From contig JACKEB010000022.1 of NCBI GenBank assembly GCA_020633205.1, forward strand, positions 150,289-214,288: a stretch of 64,000 nt of DNA. Direction: 5' to 3'. This DNA comes from Polyangiaceae bacterium. Its GTDB lineage: Bacteria > Myxococcota_A > Polyangia > Polyangiales > Polyangiaceae. The translations under genes were made by a program, and so were the position numbers. Below, in pieces: positions 51,168 through 59,355 of the stretch (its first letter is position 1; each line of letters begins with the position of its first letter). The notes below the pieces were generated by a model. The model made no database searches, was not told where the DNA came from, and saw only the letters and a program-made list of their open reading frames with translations.

Positions 51168-51496
51168 CTGCTGGCCTGCCCTTCGCCGCACCACAAGGCC
51201 GAAGACGCGTCCGAACCGACAGAACAAAAGCAGGGAAGCGACAGCCGTGCCTGGGCCTGCGGGCGCCCGCCCACAAGAAGAATACCCCGACCCACAAACG
51301 CGAAGAGGCCTGCTCTGTGAGCAGGGCTTCGCCGCACGGCAAGACTTAAGACGCGTCCAAACCAGCAAAGCCGCTGAAGCGAAGCGGCCGAAGGTCGTGG
51401 GCGGGCCTGCGGGGCGCCCGCCCACAAGAAGAAGATCGAGGCCCCCAAATGGCGAAAAGGCCTGCTCTTTGAGCAGGCCTTCGCCATTGGGGGCCG
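51168..51496. repeat. Imperfect ~150-bp direct repeats with long hairpins beside tRNA-Pro
   Basis: Two diverged copies of a unit of about 150 bp cover roughly 51175-51325 and 51326-51480. Shared blocks are AAGACGCGTCCRAACC, a GCCTGCGGGGCGCCCGCCCA-like block, ACAAGAAGAA, and the hairpin AGGCCTGCTC-TKT-GAGCAGG followed by CTTCGCC. A further partial copy of the hairpin end is at about 51171. The repeats lie immediately downstream of the tRNA gene. Confidence 0.75.
51440..51496 (-). terminator. Long-stem terminator of tRNA-Pro
   Basis: A nearly continuous inverted repeat of about 26 bp per arm (51440-51467 against 51471-51496) with a TTT/AAA loop contains the perfect AAGGCCTGCTC/GAGCAGGCCTT core. 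On the minus strand a TTTT run occurs in the distal arm. It starts within 3 bases of the tRNA 3' end. Confidence 0.65.
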
Positions 51497-51498
51497 GG

Positions 51499-51572
51499 TC
51501 GGGGTGATAGGATTTGAACCTACAACAGCCGGCACCCAAAGCCGGCCCTCTACCAGATTGAGGTACACCCCG
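51499..51572 (-). tRNA. tRNA-Pro (anticodon TGG)
   Basis: The minus strand folds as a 74-nt tRNA. The acceptor CGGGGTG pairs with CACCCCG, the D arm has TGGTAGA, the anticodon stem GCCGGC/GCCGGC encloses the loop TTTGGGT (anticodon TGG), the T arm is GTAGG-TTCAAAT-CCTAT, and the discriminator is A. CCA is not encoded. Confidence 0.95.
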
Positions 51573-51697
51573 GAGAGGGCAGAGTTATGTTCGAGTCCTT
51601 GAGGGTGAGCAAGAGACTTTCAGCAAGTCTATGCACTTAGCGCGCGATTGGGCCGCGAAAGTGCCCTTGTGGGCGCGCGTTTTCCTCGGATTCGGGC

Positions 51698-52030
51698 TCA
51701 GTCTGGAATCGGTTCCAGGACCACTTCGAGTTGGATGGGCTCGCGGTCGGCGACGACCAACTGGTCCCAGGGGAAGTAGCCTTCCTTCTGGACGGTGATT
51801 CGGTGCTCACCCACGGGTAGACGCACGCCGCGCACGGCGACGAAGCCGAGGGGGCCGACGTACTCCTCGTCAATGAACACCGAGGCATCTCGCGGCGTCT
51901 CCACGGTGCGAGACATCCGTAGGGAAACGGCGGCGCGCCCGGCGCCGACCCCACAGCCCGCACCGACGGACGGCGCTAAGGCTAGCAGCACCAGCACGGG
52001 AAGGCTCCAGAGACGCACGCGGTACCTCAC
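51698..52030 (-). CDS. PEGA-domain exported protein
   Basis: A 110-residue protein with a hydrophobic signal (LWSLPVLVLLALAPSVGAGC) that could be a lipoprotein signal. The mature part is a PEGA domain: ASVFIDEEYVGPLG, VRLPVGEHRITVQKEGYFPW and a final strand LEVVLEPIPD. PEGA domains are small beta-sandwich modules of cell-envelope proteins. The GTG at 52030 starts eight bases after the guaA stop, with GGAG of the guaA terminal codons serving as Shine-Dalgarno; GTG 52048 would overlap guaA. It is likely transcribed with guaA. Confidence 0.8.
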   Translation of the reverse strand: MRYRVRLWSLPVLVLLALAPSVGAGCGVGAGRAAVSLRMSRTVETPRDASVFIDEEYVGPLGFVAVRGVRLPVGEHRITVQKEGYFPWDQLVVADREPIQLEVVLEPIPD

Positions 52031-52038
52031 CCCCGAAC

Positions 52039-53613
52039 TCACTCCCACTCGATCGTGGCGGGCGGCTTGCTGCTGATGTCGTAAGCCACGCGGTTGATGC
52101 CTTTGACCTCGTTGATGATGCGCGAGCTCATCGAGGCCAGCAAATCATGAGGTAGCCGCGCCCAGTCGCCGGTCATGCCGTCTGTGGAGTGAATGGCGCG
52201 AATCACGCAGGTCTCGTCGTAGGTGCGGTCGTCGCCCATCACGCCGACGGAGCGCACGGGGAGCAGCACGGCGAAGGACTGCCACAGCTGGCCGTAGAGC
52301 CCGGCTTTGCGCACCTCTTCGTCGACGATGGCATCGGCCTGGCGCAGCACCGCGAGGCGTGGCTCAGTCACTTCCCCGAGGCAACGTACGGCGAGGCCAG
52401 GGCCGGGGAAGGGCTGACGCCACACGACGTGATGGGGCATGCCCATGGCTTCACCCACGGCGCGCACCTCGTCCTTGAAGAGCTCACGCAAGGGCTCGAT
52501 CAGCGAGAGCTTCATGCGCTCTGGCAAGCCACCGACGTTGTGGTGGCTCTTGATCACGGCGCTCGGTCCCTTGACGCTCACGCTCTCGATCACGTCGGGG
52601 TAGAGCGTGCCTTGCACCAAGTACTTGGCGTTCTGCACCTCGGCGGCGTGCTTCTCGAAGACCTCGATGAACACGCGACCGATGATTTTGCGTTTTTGCT
52701 CCGGATCGGTGACGCCCTTGAGCTGACTCAAGAACTCTTCACGCGCGTCCACGCACACCAGGTTCAGGTGGAAGTGGTCGCCCATCATCTGCTCGACTGC
52801 GCGCGCCTCGTTCTGCCGAAGCAGGCCGTTGTCCACGAAGATGCAGGTGAGGCGATCGCCGAGCGCTTTGTGGCAGAGCAGCGCCGCAACGCTGGAGTCG
52901 ACGCCACCTGACAGTCCGCAAATCACGTGCTCGTCGTCGGCCACCTTGGAGCGCACCGCCTCGATGGCTTCGTCCACGAAGGAGCCCGGCGTCCACGACG
53001 GCTCGAGCCCGGCCAAGTCGAAGAGGAACGCCTCCAACAGCTCGCGGCCGCGAGGCGTGTGGACCACCTCGGGGTGGAACTGAATGCCGTACAGCTTGCG
53101 CTCGGGGTCGCCGATGCCGGCGTGGGGTGCTCCTGGGGAGTGCGCCAGCTGGCGGAAGCCCTTGGGGAGCTGGGTCAACCGGTCTCCGTGGCTCATCCAG
53201 ACGTCAAGCTTTTCTCCCTGGGGAAACGGGCGGAAGATGCCGACGCACTCATCGACCTCGAGCTTCGCTGGGCCGTACTCGCGGTGCTCGCTGCCCTCCA
53301 CCTTGCCACCGAGCTGCAGCGCCATCAGCTGCTGTCCGTAGCAGATGCCGAGCACCGGAACTCCGAGGTCGAAGACGCCAGGATCGCTCTTCGGGGCGTG
53401 TTCTCCGTAGACGCTGTCGGGGCCGCCGCTCAGGATGATCGCGTTGGCGCCGATGGCGCGGATCTCCTCGAGCTTCAACGTGCCGGGGTGGATCTCGCAG
53501 TAGACGTGGCTCTCGCGGATGCGTCGCGCGATGAGCTGAGTGTATTGGGAGCCGTAGTCGAGGATCAGAACGACTTGGCGGTCCGGGTGTGCGGTGGCGT
53601 GAGAAGTCGTCAT
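52039..53613 (-). CDS. guaA: GMP synthase (glutamine-hydrolysing)
   Basis: A 524-residue two-domain enzyme that converts XMP to GMP using ATP and glutamine. The N-terminal class-I glutamine amidotransferase part shows VLILDYGSQYTQLIARRIRE, the nucleophile motif LGICYGQQLMAL and YGIQFHPEVVHT. The ATP-pyrophosphatase part shows the P-loop ICGLSGGVDSSVAALL, IFVDNGLLR, and the C-terminal dimerisation domain RQPFPGPGLAVRCLGEVTEP ending in IEWE. All key residues are present. The ATG at 53613 is used (GTG at 53619 is alternative). It is followed by the PEGA gene. Confidence 0.98.
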   Translation of the reverse strand: MTTSHATAHPDRQVVLILDYGSQYTQLIARRIRESHVYCEIHPGTLKLEEIRAIGANAIILSGGPDSVYGEHAPKSDPGVFDLGVPVLGICYGQQLMALQLGGKVEGSEHREYGPAKLEVDECVGIFRPFPQGEKLDVWMSHGDRLTQLPKGFRQLAHSPGAPHAGIGDPERKLYGIQFHPEVVHTPRGRELLEAFLFDLAGLEPSWTPGSFVDEAIEAVRSKVADDEHVICGLSGGVDSSVAALLCHKALGDRLTCIFVDNGLLRQNEARAVEQMMGDHFHLNLVCVDAREEFLSQLKGVTDPEQKRKIIGRVFIEVFEKHAAEVQNAKYLVQGTLYPDVIESVSVKGPSAVIKSHHNVGGLPERMKLSLIEPLRELFKDEVRAVGEAMGMPHHVVWRQPFPGPGLAVRCLGEVTEPRLAVLRQADAIVDEEVRKAGLYGQLWQSFAVLLPVRSVGVMGDDRTYDETCVIRAIHSTDGMTGDWARLPHDLLASMSSRIINEVKGINRVAYDISSKPPATIEWE

Positions 53614-53670
53614 GGGCACGCCGCGCCTACCACGACGCGCCGCGGCGGGAAACGGGGAGTGTTCGCCGCA

Positions 53671-56055
53671 TCACTTGTCGCGGGTCGTAATCACCACGAC
53701 ATGGCGGGCGGGGGTGAGGGAGCGCTGTAGGGCGCGGATTTCTGCCAGCGTTGGCGGCTTGCTCACCAGCGGGCGGCTGAACCAGAGTGCGACCAAACGA
53801 AACATGGGGTCGAACGAACGCTCGCGATCGCGGAGCTGGAAATAGCGCTCGGCAAAGTTCAACTCAGCGCGCGTCATGGCGCCGGAAGCCAAGCGCTCGA
53901 GCAGGCCGCGCACCTGAGCGACGGCGTCTTCGAGCTTCTCTGGCTCCGCATGAATCGCAATCGCGAGCGCGGCGTTGCGCTCTCCGCCCAGGAGTCGAGC
54001 CTCGGCGCTTGCGGCGATGCGTCGCGGTCGGAGCGCTGCTTCGAGCCAGCCCTGGGGCCGATTCAGGAGAAAGCTGGTGTACTCGCCCGCCGCGGACAGG
54101 CTGCTCGCGACAGGCAGCGGAGCGATGATCCAGGCGTCTGCCTTGAGCTCTGCCTTCTTGCTGGTGCTGACGCGGTAGAGGCCAGGCTTCGCCACGGATG
54201 CGGGCTCGACCGGGCAGCGCGAGTCATTCTGCGCGAACGGCCAGAGCCAGCGCTGGAGTTCGCCGCTCACGCGCGTTTCTGCTTCGGGGCTGCCGCTCAG
54301 CACCGCGGCGCGCCATGGGCCGTGGAGCATCAGGCTGCGTCGAGTGTCCGCCGCGGCCGAACCTAGTCGGTTCATGCTCGACCAGGATCCTCGGGGATCA
54401 AGCCAAGACGGGTGCTCGCCCGAGAAGGCGACGAACGCCGTCTGCCAACCGGGGTCCGGGGTGCCCCCGAGCTGCCCCAGGAGTTGCTCCCGTGCATCGA
54501 CGGTCCAGCGCGCGTCAAGGGGCGCGCTCACCGCCTCCCCGAGGGCGGCAGCGGCGCGGGTGTACAAGTCGTCATCGGGACGCGTGCGGTGCGCTGTGGC
54601 GATCAGGCCTACGCCGTGCCCGGTGATCCACGGCTCGAAGCGGAGATCCGCACTGCGCCGCCGATTCGCTGCTTCAGCGACGGCGGTGGCCCAGAGCGCC
54701 GCACTCCCAGCGCTCCCGCGATCCTCATCCGTCGGTGCACAGGGGTTGGCGAGCAAGATGCGCACGCCGGTGCTCGACTGCTCGACACGGGAGAGCATCT
54801 TCACCGCGGCCGTGCTCGCTTGTTTCCGTGCGGCTCCAAGTGTCGCCGAGTCGAGTTTGCGTTCGGCGGCGTCGTAGAGCGGCGGCCGGTAGGCGACGAA
54901 GGGTACCGGCGCCGTGGTCGCTGCTTCTAAGCCGCTCAGCGCCCGCCAAGCTGCGCGAGCTGCGACTTCACGGGGATCCGCCGGCTCGAGCACGCTCTCG
55001 TCGAGGCTCCAGCGCTCGTCTCGACTCTCGCTGAGCGCGGCACGCAGCTCGTCCTCGAGCACCAGGCTGAGCTCCGCAGGCCCCACCACGGCAGTGGTTT
55101 CGACGGGGATCGCTGCTGCCAAGCAGCCACCCCGCGGGCGTGTCGTGCCAACGATGCGCTCGGGATCGGCGATCCCCAGGGAAGCCAGGCGCCGCTTGAA
55201 GCGGGAGCCAGGCGCGGAGAGCTGCTCCGCGGCTTGCACAGCCTTCGCGCCGTCGGGCACGCGCACGGCGACACTCAACAGGCCACGCGCTGCTGGATCA
55301 CTCACGAGCTGAGCCGAGCGCGCCGGCCAGGCGTCGACCGGGCGCTTGCTGGTGTCGCCGCTCGGCAGCCCGGCGTGAGCGGCGCGTGCCTCGCTCAGCA
55401 CAGGCGCCGGGCCAACCACCGCGAACGAGCTGAACCCCGGGGCGGAGATCTGGTTCCTCCACTGCTCCAGCGACTGCGCGGCGCTCGGCTGGGCGAAGTT
55501 CGGCACGGGGCGGTTGCTGGCGACGGCGAGCTCCCCGGTGCAGCCGCTGAGCAGCGCCGCCAGGTCGTCACGATGCGAGCCGAGCCCGGCGACGCGCTGT
55601 TCGGCTTGCTTCAGCGCTGGATCGCCAGCCTGCACCGGTGCTTGAAGCGCGCCGTGTGCCAGCTGGATGAAGCGCCCGGCGCTCTTTGCGTCAGCGACTG
55701 GAGTCGTGATGACGAAGCCAACGCTCAGTACCTCGAGCTTTACCTCGGGGAAACCCTGGGCGCGCAGGCGTCCCTCCACGAGGCCGCCCAGCGCCGCCGA
55801 AGCCTCTGGACCCAGATCGTGGGCGACGCCCAGCGCTGCTGTGGCGCTCGGAGCAGCGAAGCGCTCGATCAGCGAAAGCCGTGGGCGGTCCGGAGACTCC
55901 TCGATTTGGATCCCGCTGTGGGGCGAGGGAGCGCTGATCGCCGGTGGCTCGCTGCCGTTGCCGAAGACGCCGCAAGCGGAGCACGTCAGCGCGAGCAAGA
56001 GCAGGGGCGTCGCCGCGCTTGGGAATTTCGCCGCGTTTGTTCCTCGAAGGGGCAC
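53671..56055 (-). CDS. Lipoprotein with degenerate M16-peptidase-like folds
   Basis: A 794-residue lipoprotein (signal ending LTCSAC). The rhythm of the sequence resembles two M16 (insulinase-type) metallopeptidase halves: GLVEGRLRAQGFPEVKLEV early, APGSRFKRRLASLGIADPER, and near the end RGLLERLASGAMTRAELNFA with RHVVVITTR. The zinc motif HxxEH is absent, so it would be inactive, like the non-catalytic subunits of M16 heterodimers. No active partner gene is nearby. The GTG start at 56055 gives the signal peptide. It precedes the unknown lipoprotein gene ending at 56088 on the same strand (32 bases apart). Confidence 0.65.
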   Translation of the reverse strand: MPLRGTNAAKFPSAATPLLLLALTCSACGVFGNGSEPPAISAPSPHSGIQIEESPDRPRLSLIERFAAPSATAALGVAHDLGPEASAALGGLVEGRLRAQGFPEVKLEVLSVGFVITTPVADAKSAGRFIQLAHGALQAPVQAGDPALKQAEQRVAGLGSHRDDLAALLSGCTGELAVASNRPVPNFAQPSAAQSLEQWRNQISAPGFSSFAVVGPAPVLSEARAAHAGLPSGDTSKRPVDAWPARSAQLVSDPAARGLLSVAVRVPDGAKAVQAAEQLSAPGSRFKRRLASLGIADPERIVGTTRPRGGCLAAAIPVETTAVVGPAELSLVLEDELRAALSESRDERWSLDESVLEPADPREVAARAAWRALSGLEAATTAPVPFVAYRPPLYDAAERKLDSATLGAARKQASTAAVKMLSRVEQSSTGVRILLANPCAPTDEDRGSAGSAALWATAVAEAANRRRSADLRFEPWITGHGVGLIATAHRTRPDDDLYTRAAAALGEAVSAPLDARWTVDAREQLLGQLGGTPDPGWQTAFVAFSGEHPSWLDPRGSWSSMNRLGSAAADTRRSLMLHGPWRAAVLSGSPEAETRVSGELQRWLWPFAQNDSRCPVEPASVAKPGLYRVSTSKKAELKADAWIIAPLPVASSLSAAGEYTSFLLNRPQGWLEAALRPRRIAASAEARLLGGERNAALAIAIHAEPEKLEDAVAQVRGLLERLASGAMTRAELNFAERYFQLRDRERSFDPMFRLVALWFSRPLVSKPPTLAEIRALQRSLTPARHVVVITTRDK

Positions 56056-56087
56056 CGCGGGCCTCTATAGCAAAGCCGAGCCGGAAT

Positions 56088-57671
56088 TCAGTCCTTTGCT
56101 TTCGGGTTCGCCGGCCGATGGGGTACCGGGTACCCACGCTCGGAAACGATTTCTTCCTTTTCGATCAGCCAAACGACCCTGCCTTGCCCCCCAACGCTCA
56201 CCCCGCGGATCTTCGTCCCACGCTTGAGCCATTGGGCCTCTTCAGCGGGAAACAATAGAGGTTTCACGTTTTCGTGCATCTCGACCTTCGGCCGGGTGTT
56301 GCAGTGTTCTTCGTATTCGATGCGGCCGTCGGAGCTGATGCGGCGGATGCGATTGGTGCGGTAGCAACCGTAGTACTCGAACGTCTTGATGGGGGTCTTC
56401 TTGAACGCAACGAGGACCCCATCTTCCTTCGGCGTCATGGTCTCGACGACCTCCTGAAACGGGAAAGCCTGGCGTCGCTTGTCCAAGAGCTTCTCATACT
56501 CCGGGATCCCCATTTGCTCGGGCACGCGCAGGTCACTCGGGATCACGTCCTCGAAATCTCGTCCGGCGCGCGCCTTTGCGGTGGCGTCGTCGAGACCTGC
56601 ATATTTTGCCTTGCGGAATTTATCCTTGGCGACGCGAAACTCGTTGATGAGTTCGATTTGCGCGTAATAGACCTCGACGGCGAGCGTCTCTGGGAATGGG
56701 TCTGGCTCGCGGAAGTCACGCCGGAAGACGCGTCGCTCCGCGGCGAGGCTCGCGGCGTCTTGCGCTAGCGCGTACTGCAGTGCGATCTCCCGGGTGAGCC
56801 GCGCGAATAGCGGATCCTTGAGGTAATCGTCTTTGGAGGACTCGACGACTTTCACGCGCAGCGCCTTCAGGTCTTCGAGTAGCTCCGGGTCGCCGCCCTG
56901 CTTGGCCGCAGCCTGCTTGATGCGTTCCGCGTAGCCATCCAGCGTCGACCAGTTAGCCGCTTGCGCTTCGAACTGGGACTTGCGCCGCGCCTGGACCTGC
57001 TTCGGGACGTCGACGAAGAGCTCCTTGTAGGCGCCCTCTAGCTGATTCGTCTGATGCGTGAAGTGAGACTTGGCCTCGCGGAAGTTCTCGATGAAGGCTT
57101 GCTTCGCGTCATCGGGGACTTGCACCGACGCGAGCGCTTTCGTCAGCTCAGGTTCTTCCACAGGGCCGAGGAACAGCGCAATCAGTGGCGGTGCGCCTCG
57201 GCCGCCCATGTAGATGCCGCCGCCGCCGTTCAGGCTGTAGTGTTCGTTGATCGTCGTCGCTGCGAGCAGGATGGGGTCCGCGGACCGCTCGTCGTAGCCC
57301 TCGTAGAAGTCCATGAAGCGGACGGCCGCGATCTTGGGATCCTGGGTGTGTCCTCGGTACTCGTTGCGGGCGCACGTCGCCAGCAGCACCTGCGCGGCCG
57401 CGCTCGTGTCCGTCTGTAGCTCGTGGCGCTCGCGGCTCTCCTCCGGCGTGTACAGCACCTGGTAGCACTCGGGGCCATCGTAGCGCGCGGCGCGTTTCCG
57501 TGAGGCTTCGGTTTCCGTGCCAGCGCTGGCTGGCTTGATGGTCACGATGCCGCAGGCTCCCAGCCAGAGCGTCAGACCCGCCAGCACCAGCGACCAAGCG
57601 CTGGACCTCACCCCCAAAAACTTCGCGTGGACTAGCTCAGTGCCTCGCGACTCATACCCGTTCGTCCCCAT
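56088..57671 (-). CDS. Lipoprotein of unknown function
   Basis: A 527-residue protein. The ATG at 57671 has a strong AGAGGA Shine-Dalgarno, but the signal peptide core (SAWSLVLAGLTLWLGAC) begins only at residue 22, so the N-region is unusually long. A GTG at 57611 directly after GGGG is an alternative giving a standard lipoprotein. The mature protein contains a charged helical middle (residues about 175-350, for example QARRKSQFEAQAANWSTLDG), and a C-terminal beta-rich part with CYRTNRIRRISSDGRIEYEE and a final VVWLIEKEEIV. No family recognised. It precedes the M16-like gene. Confidence 0.75.
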   Translation of the reverse strand: MGTNGYESRGTELVHAKFLGVRSSAWSLVLAGLTLWLGACGIVTIKPASAGTETEASRKRAARYDGPECYQVLYTPEESRERHELQTDTSAAAQVLLATCARNEYRGHTQDPKIAAVRFMDFYEGYDERSADPILLAATTINEHYSLNGGGGIYMGGRGAPPLIALFLGPVEEPELTKALASVQVPDDAKQAFIENFREAKSHFTHQTNQLEGAYKELFVDVPKQVQARRKSQFEAQAANWSTLDGYAERIKQAAAKQGGDPELLEDLKALRVKVVESSKDDYLKDPLFARLTREIALQYALAQDAASLAAERRVFRRDFREPDPFPETLAVEVYYAQIELINEFRVAKDKFRKAKYAGLDDATAKARAGRDFEDVIPSDLRVPEQMGIPEYEKLLDKRRQAFPFQEVVETMTPKEDGVLVAFKKTPIKTFEYYGCYRTNRIRRISSDGRIEYEEHCNTRPKVEMHENVKPLLFPAEEAQWLKRGTKIRGVSVGGQGRVVWLIEKEEIVSERGYPVPHRPANPKAKD

Positions 57672-57833
57672 GTGTTTCCTCTACGCCAGCGCCGGTAACC
57701 GTCAGGACCGAGGTCCTGCCGTTGAATCGCTTTTTACGCAAGGTTGGGGTGCAGACTTCCCGAGGTTTCCGTACAGGAACTGGCGAGGGGGAATCGGGAG
57801 GGGAGCGCGGTCCCCGGTAGAAAACCGGGAACC

Positions 57834-58493
57834 TCAGGCGGCGAGGGCTTGATCCTGCAGCAGCGCGGTGAGGCGATTACGGATCTTGTGCTTCTTGCTG
57901 TAGACCGTCTTCACGCTGATCTGCATGCTCTCGGCGATCTGCTCAGGCTCCAGACCTTCGCCGTAGTAGAGCGTGATGAACTGGCGGTCCTTCTCGCTGA
58001 ACTGCTGGAGCAGCTCGCTCACGATGCTTGCGCGCTGACGCATGAGCAGGTGCTCGAAGGGGTCCGGCGTGTCGCTGGTGAGGGACTCGGCCTCGCTCAG
58101 GCAGCCGCGCTTCGGCTCACGCTTCAGGCTCCGCAGGTGGTCGTAGGCCGTGTGGATGGCCAGCATGCCGATCCAGCTACCAAGCTTGTTGCCGCGACCG
58201 GGCTCGAAGCTTCGTAGCTTGCGCTTGTCCTTTGCCAGCAGGCTGAGGCAGAGCATCGCGTAGATCTCGCGGATGTCGTCGGGGCCAACCACCGCGCTGA
58301 AGCGCGCCGTGACCCGCGTGATGCAGCGATAGATGAGGCGCGAGTAGCGGGTGTTGAACTCCTGCCAGGCGCGGGGGTCGTCCGCCATCAGGCCTTCGAG
58401 GAGGATCCGCTCCTGCTCCAGCTCCGCCGGGTCGTGGCGGCCGGGCTGGGCTGCGCTGGTGGGCTGGGCTTGGGCTACGCTTTCCGTCTGCAT
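57834..58493 (-). CDS. Sigma-70 family RNA polymerase sigma factor
   Basis: A 219-residue sigma factor with regions 2 and 4 only. Region 2 covers about residues 35-125 (AWQEFNTRYSRLIYRCITRV, FEPGRGNKLGSWIGMLAIHT, AYDHLRSLKRE) and region 4 the C terminus (LLQQFSEKDRQFITLYYGEG, PEQIAESMQISVKTVYSKKH). This is ECF-like in size. No anti-sigma gene is adjacent. The ATG at 58493 has AAGG upstream; a GTG at 58547 is in frame. The upstream region carries repeated GTAAC boxes. Confidence 0.93.
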   Translation of the reverse strand: MQTESVAQAQPTSAAQPGRHDPAELEQERILLEGLMADDPRAWQEFNTRYSRLIYRCITRVTARFSAVVGPDDIREIYAMLCLSLLAKDKRKLRSFEPGRGNKLGSWIGMLAIHTAYDHLRSLKREPKRGCLSEAESLTSDTPDPFEHLLMRQRASIVSELLQQFSEKDRQFITLYYGEGLEPEQIAESMQISVKTVYSKKHKIRNRLTALLQDQALAA

Positions 58494-58555
58494 ACCGAGC
58501 CTTAGAGCACGCAGCGTGCCAAGTAATTTGACCGTGTTTTCAGCCACTTAGCCGT

Positions 58556-58602
58556 GTAACACCCCCCGTAACAGCGTAACGACGTGGCGTAACGCGGTTA
58601 CG
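58556..58602. promoter_or_regulatory. GTAAC box array upstream of the sigma gene
   Basis: Four GTAAC boxes begin at 58556, 58568, 58576 and 58589, and one inverted copy (GTTAC) at 58597. The last two form the perfect inverted repeat CGTAACGCGGTTACG (58588-58602). The array lies between the divergent sigma factor gene and the small Fe-S protein gene. Confidence 0.6.
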
Positions 58603-58684
58603 CGAGGGCTTAGGTATACGGGGCTCGGCCGAGCGCCTTCCCCGGCTCGAGCAGTCGCGTGCTGGTGTTTAAGGAACGGCCGGT

Positions 58685-59197
58685 TTGCACGCGATCTTAC
58701 GCCGCTTGGCTTCGTGCTACGTTGCCCGCGTGCCGGCGCGCGTCAAAGCTGCAGTCTTCCTTGCCTGGTCCTTGATCGTCACTCTGCTGAAGCGGCTGTT
58801 TGGCTCGAAGGAGAACCTCGGCATCGGGCTCTTCAAGGAGAACTACGGTCCCGACCGTCTGCCTCCGGTGACGCCTGACGAGCGCGAACAGCTGGCTGGC
58901 TTTGGCGGCTGCATCGCATGTGGTCTGTGTGATCGCGGGGAGGGCAGGCGGATTGAGGAGTCGAACGGGGAGTATCGCGGTGTGATGCTGCTGATGCTCG
59001 GAGGCTCCAGAAGCATGCCGGACTACACCGCCGCGGCACTGGGTTTCGCGCATGTTCCAGACGCCGTGCTTGCGAAGAAAGAAGCGCAGTGCCCAACGCG
59101 AGTGCCGATGCGCGCTATCGCGCGTTTCGTGCGGGAGAAGGCAGCGGAAGAGCAACGCTTGGCGGAAGGCAACGCCGCCGAGCAAGCGGCCGAGTAG
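58685..59197 (+). CDS. Small membrane-anchored Fe-S protein
   Basis: A 170-residue protein. An N-terminal membrane helix (AAVFLAWSLIVTLLKRLFG) precedes a soluble domain with CIACGLC (C-x2-C-x2-C) near residue 75 and, about 60 residues later, a CPTRVPMRAIARFVR segment whose Cys-Pro is as in 4Fe-4S ferredoxin-type sites of the HdrC/SdhB family. Thus four Cys for one cluster are present, but the last is displaced. A Glu/Ala-rich tail ends the protein. The TTG at 58685 has AAGGA upstream; a GTG at 58730 is alternative. It is divergent from the sigma factor gene. Confidence 0.7.
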   Translation: MHAILRRLASCYVARVPARVKAAVFLAWSLIVTLLKRLFGSKENLGIGLFKENYGPDRLPPVTPDEREQLAGFGGCIACGLCDRGEGRRIEESNGEYRGVMLLMLGGSRSMPDYTAAALGFAHVPDAVLAKKEAQCPTRVPMRAIARFVREKAAEEQRLAEGNAAEQAAE

Positions 59198-59355
59198 CGA
59201 GTTTACGCAGCTGCGTAACGCTCCACACACCTTGTGGAGCAGCAATCTCGAGTTTGCTCCGTGGCTCGCTCGTGGCTCTCGAGGCCGAATTCTGGCCACT
59301 TGCGCACGATTGCGGGGTCACACGATGGGCTCGGCTGTAGTACAGCGCGGTTCCG

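Noticed and set aside
51117..51568. Overlapping minus-strand open frames through the repeat region and the tRNA
   Set aside because: They run through the tRNA and long hairpins; their similarity to each other comes from the direct repeats, not from coding constraint.
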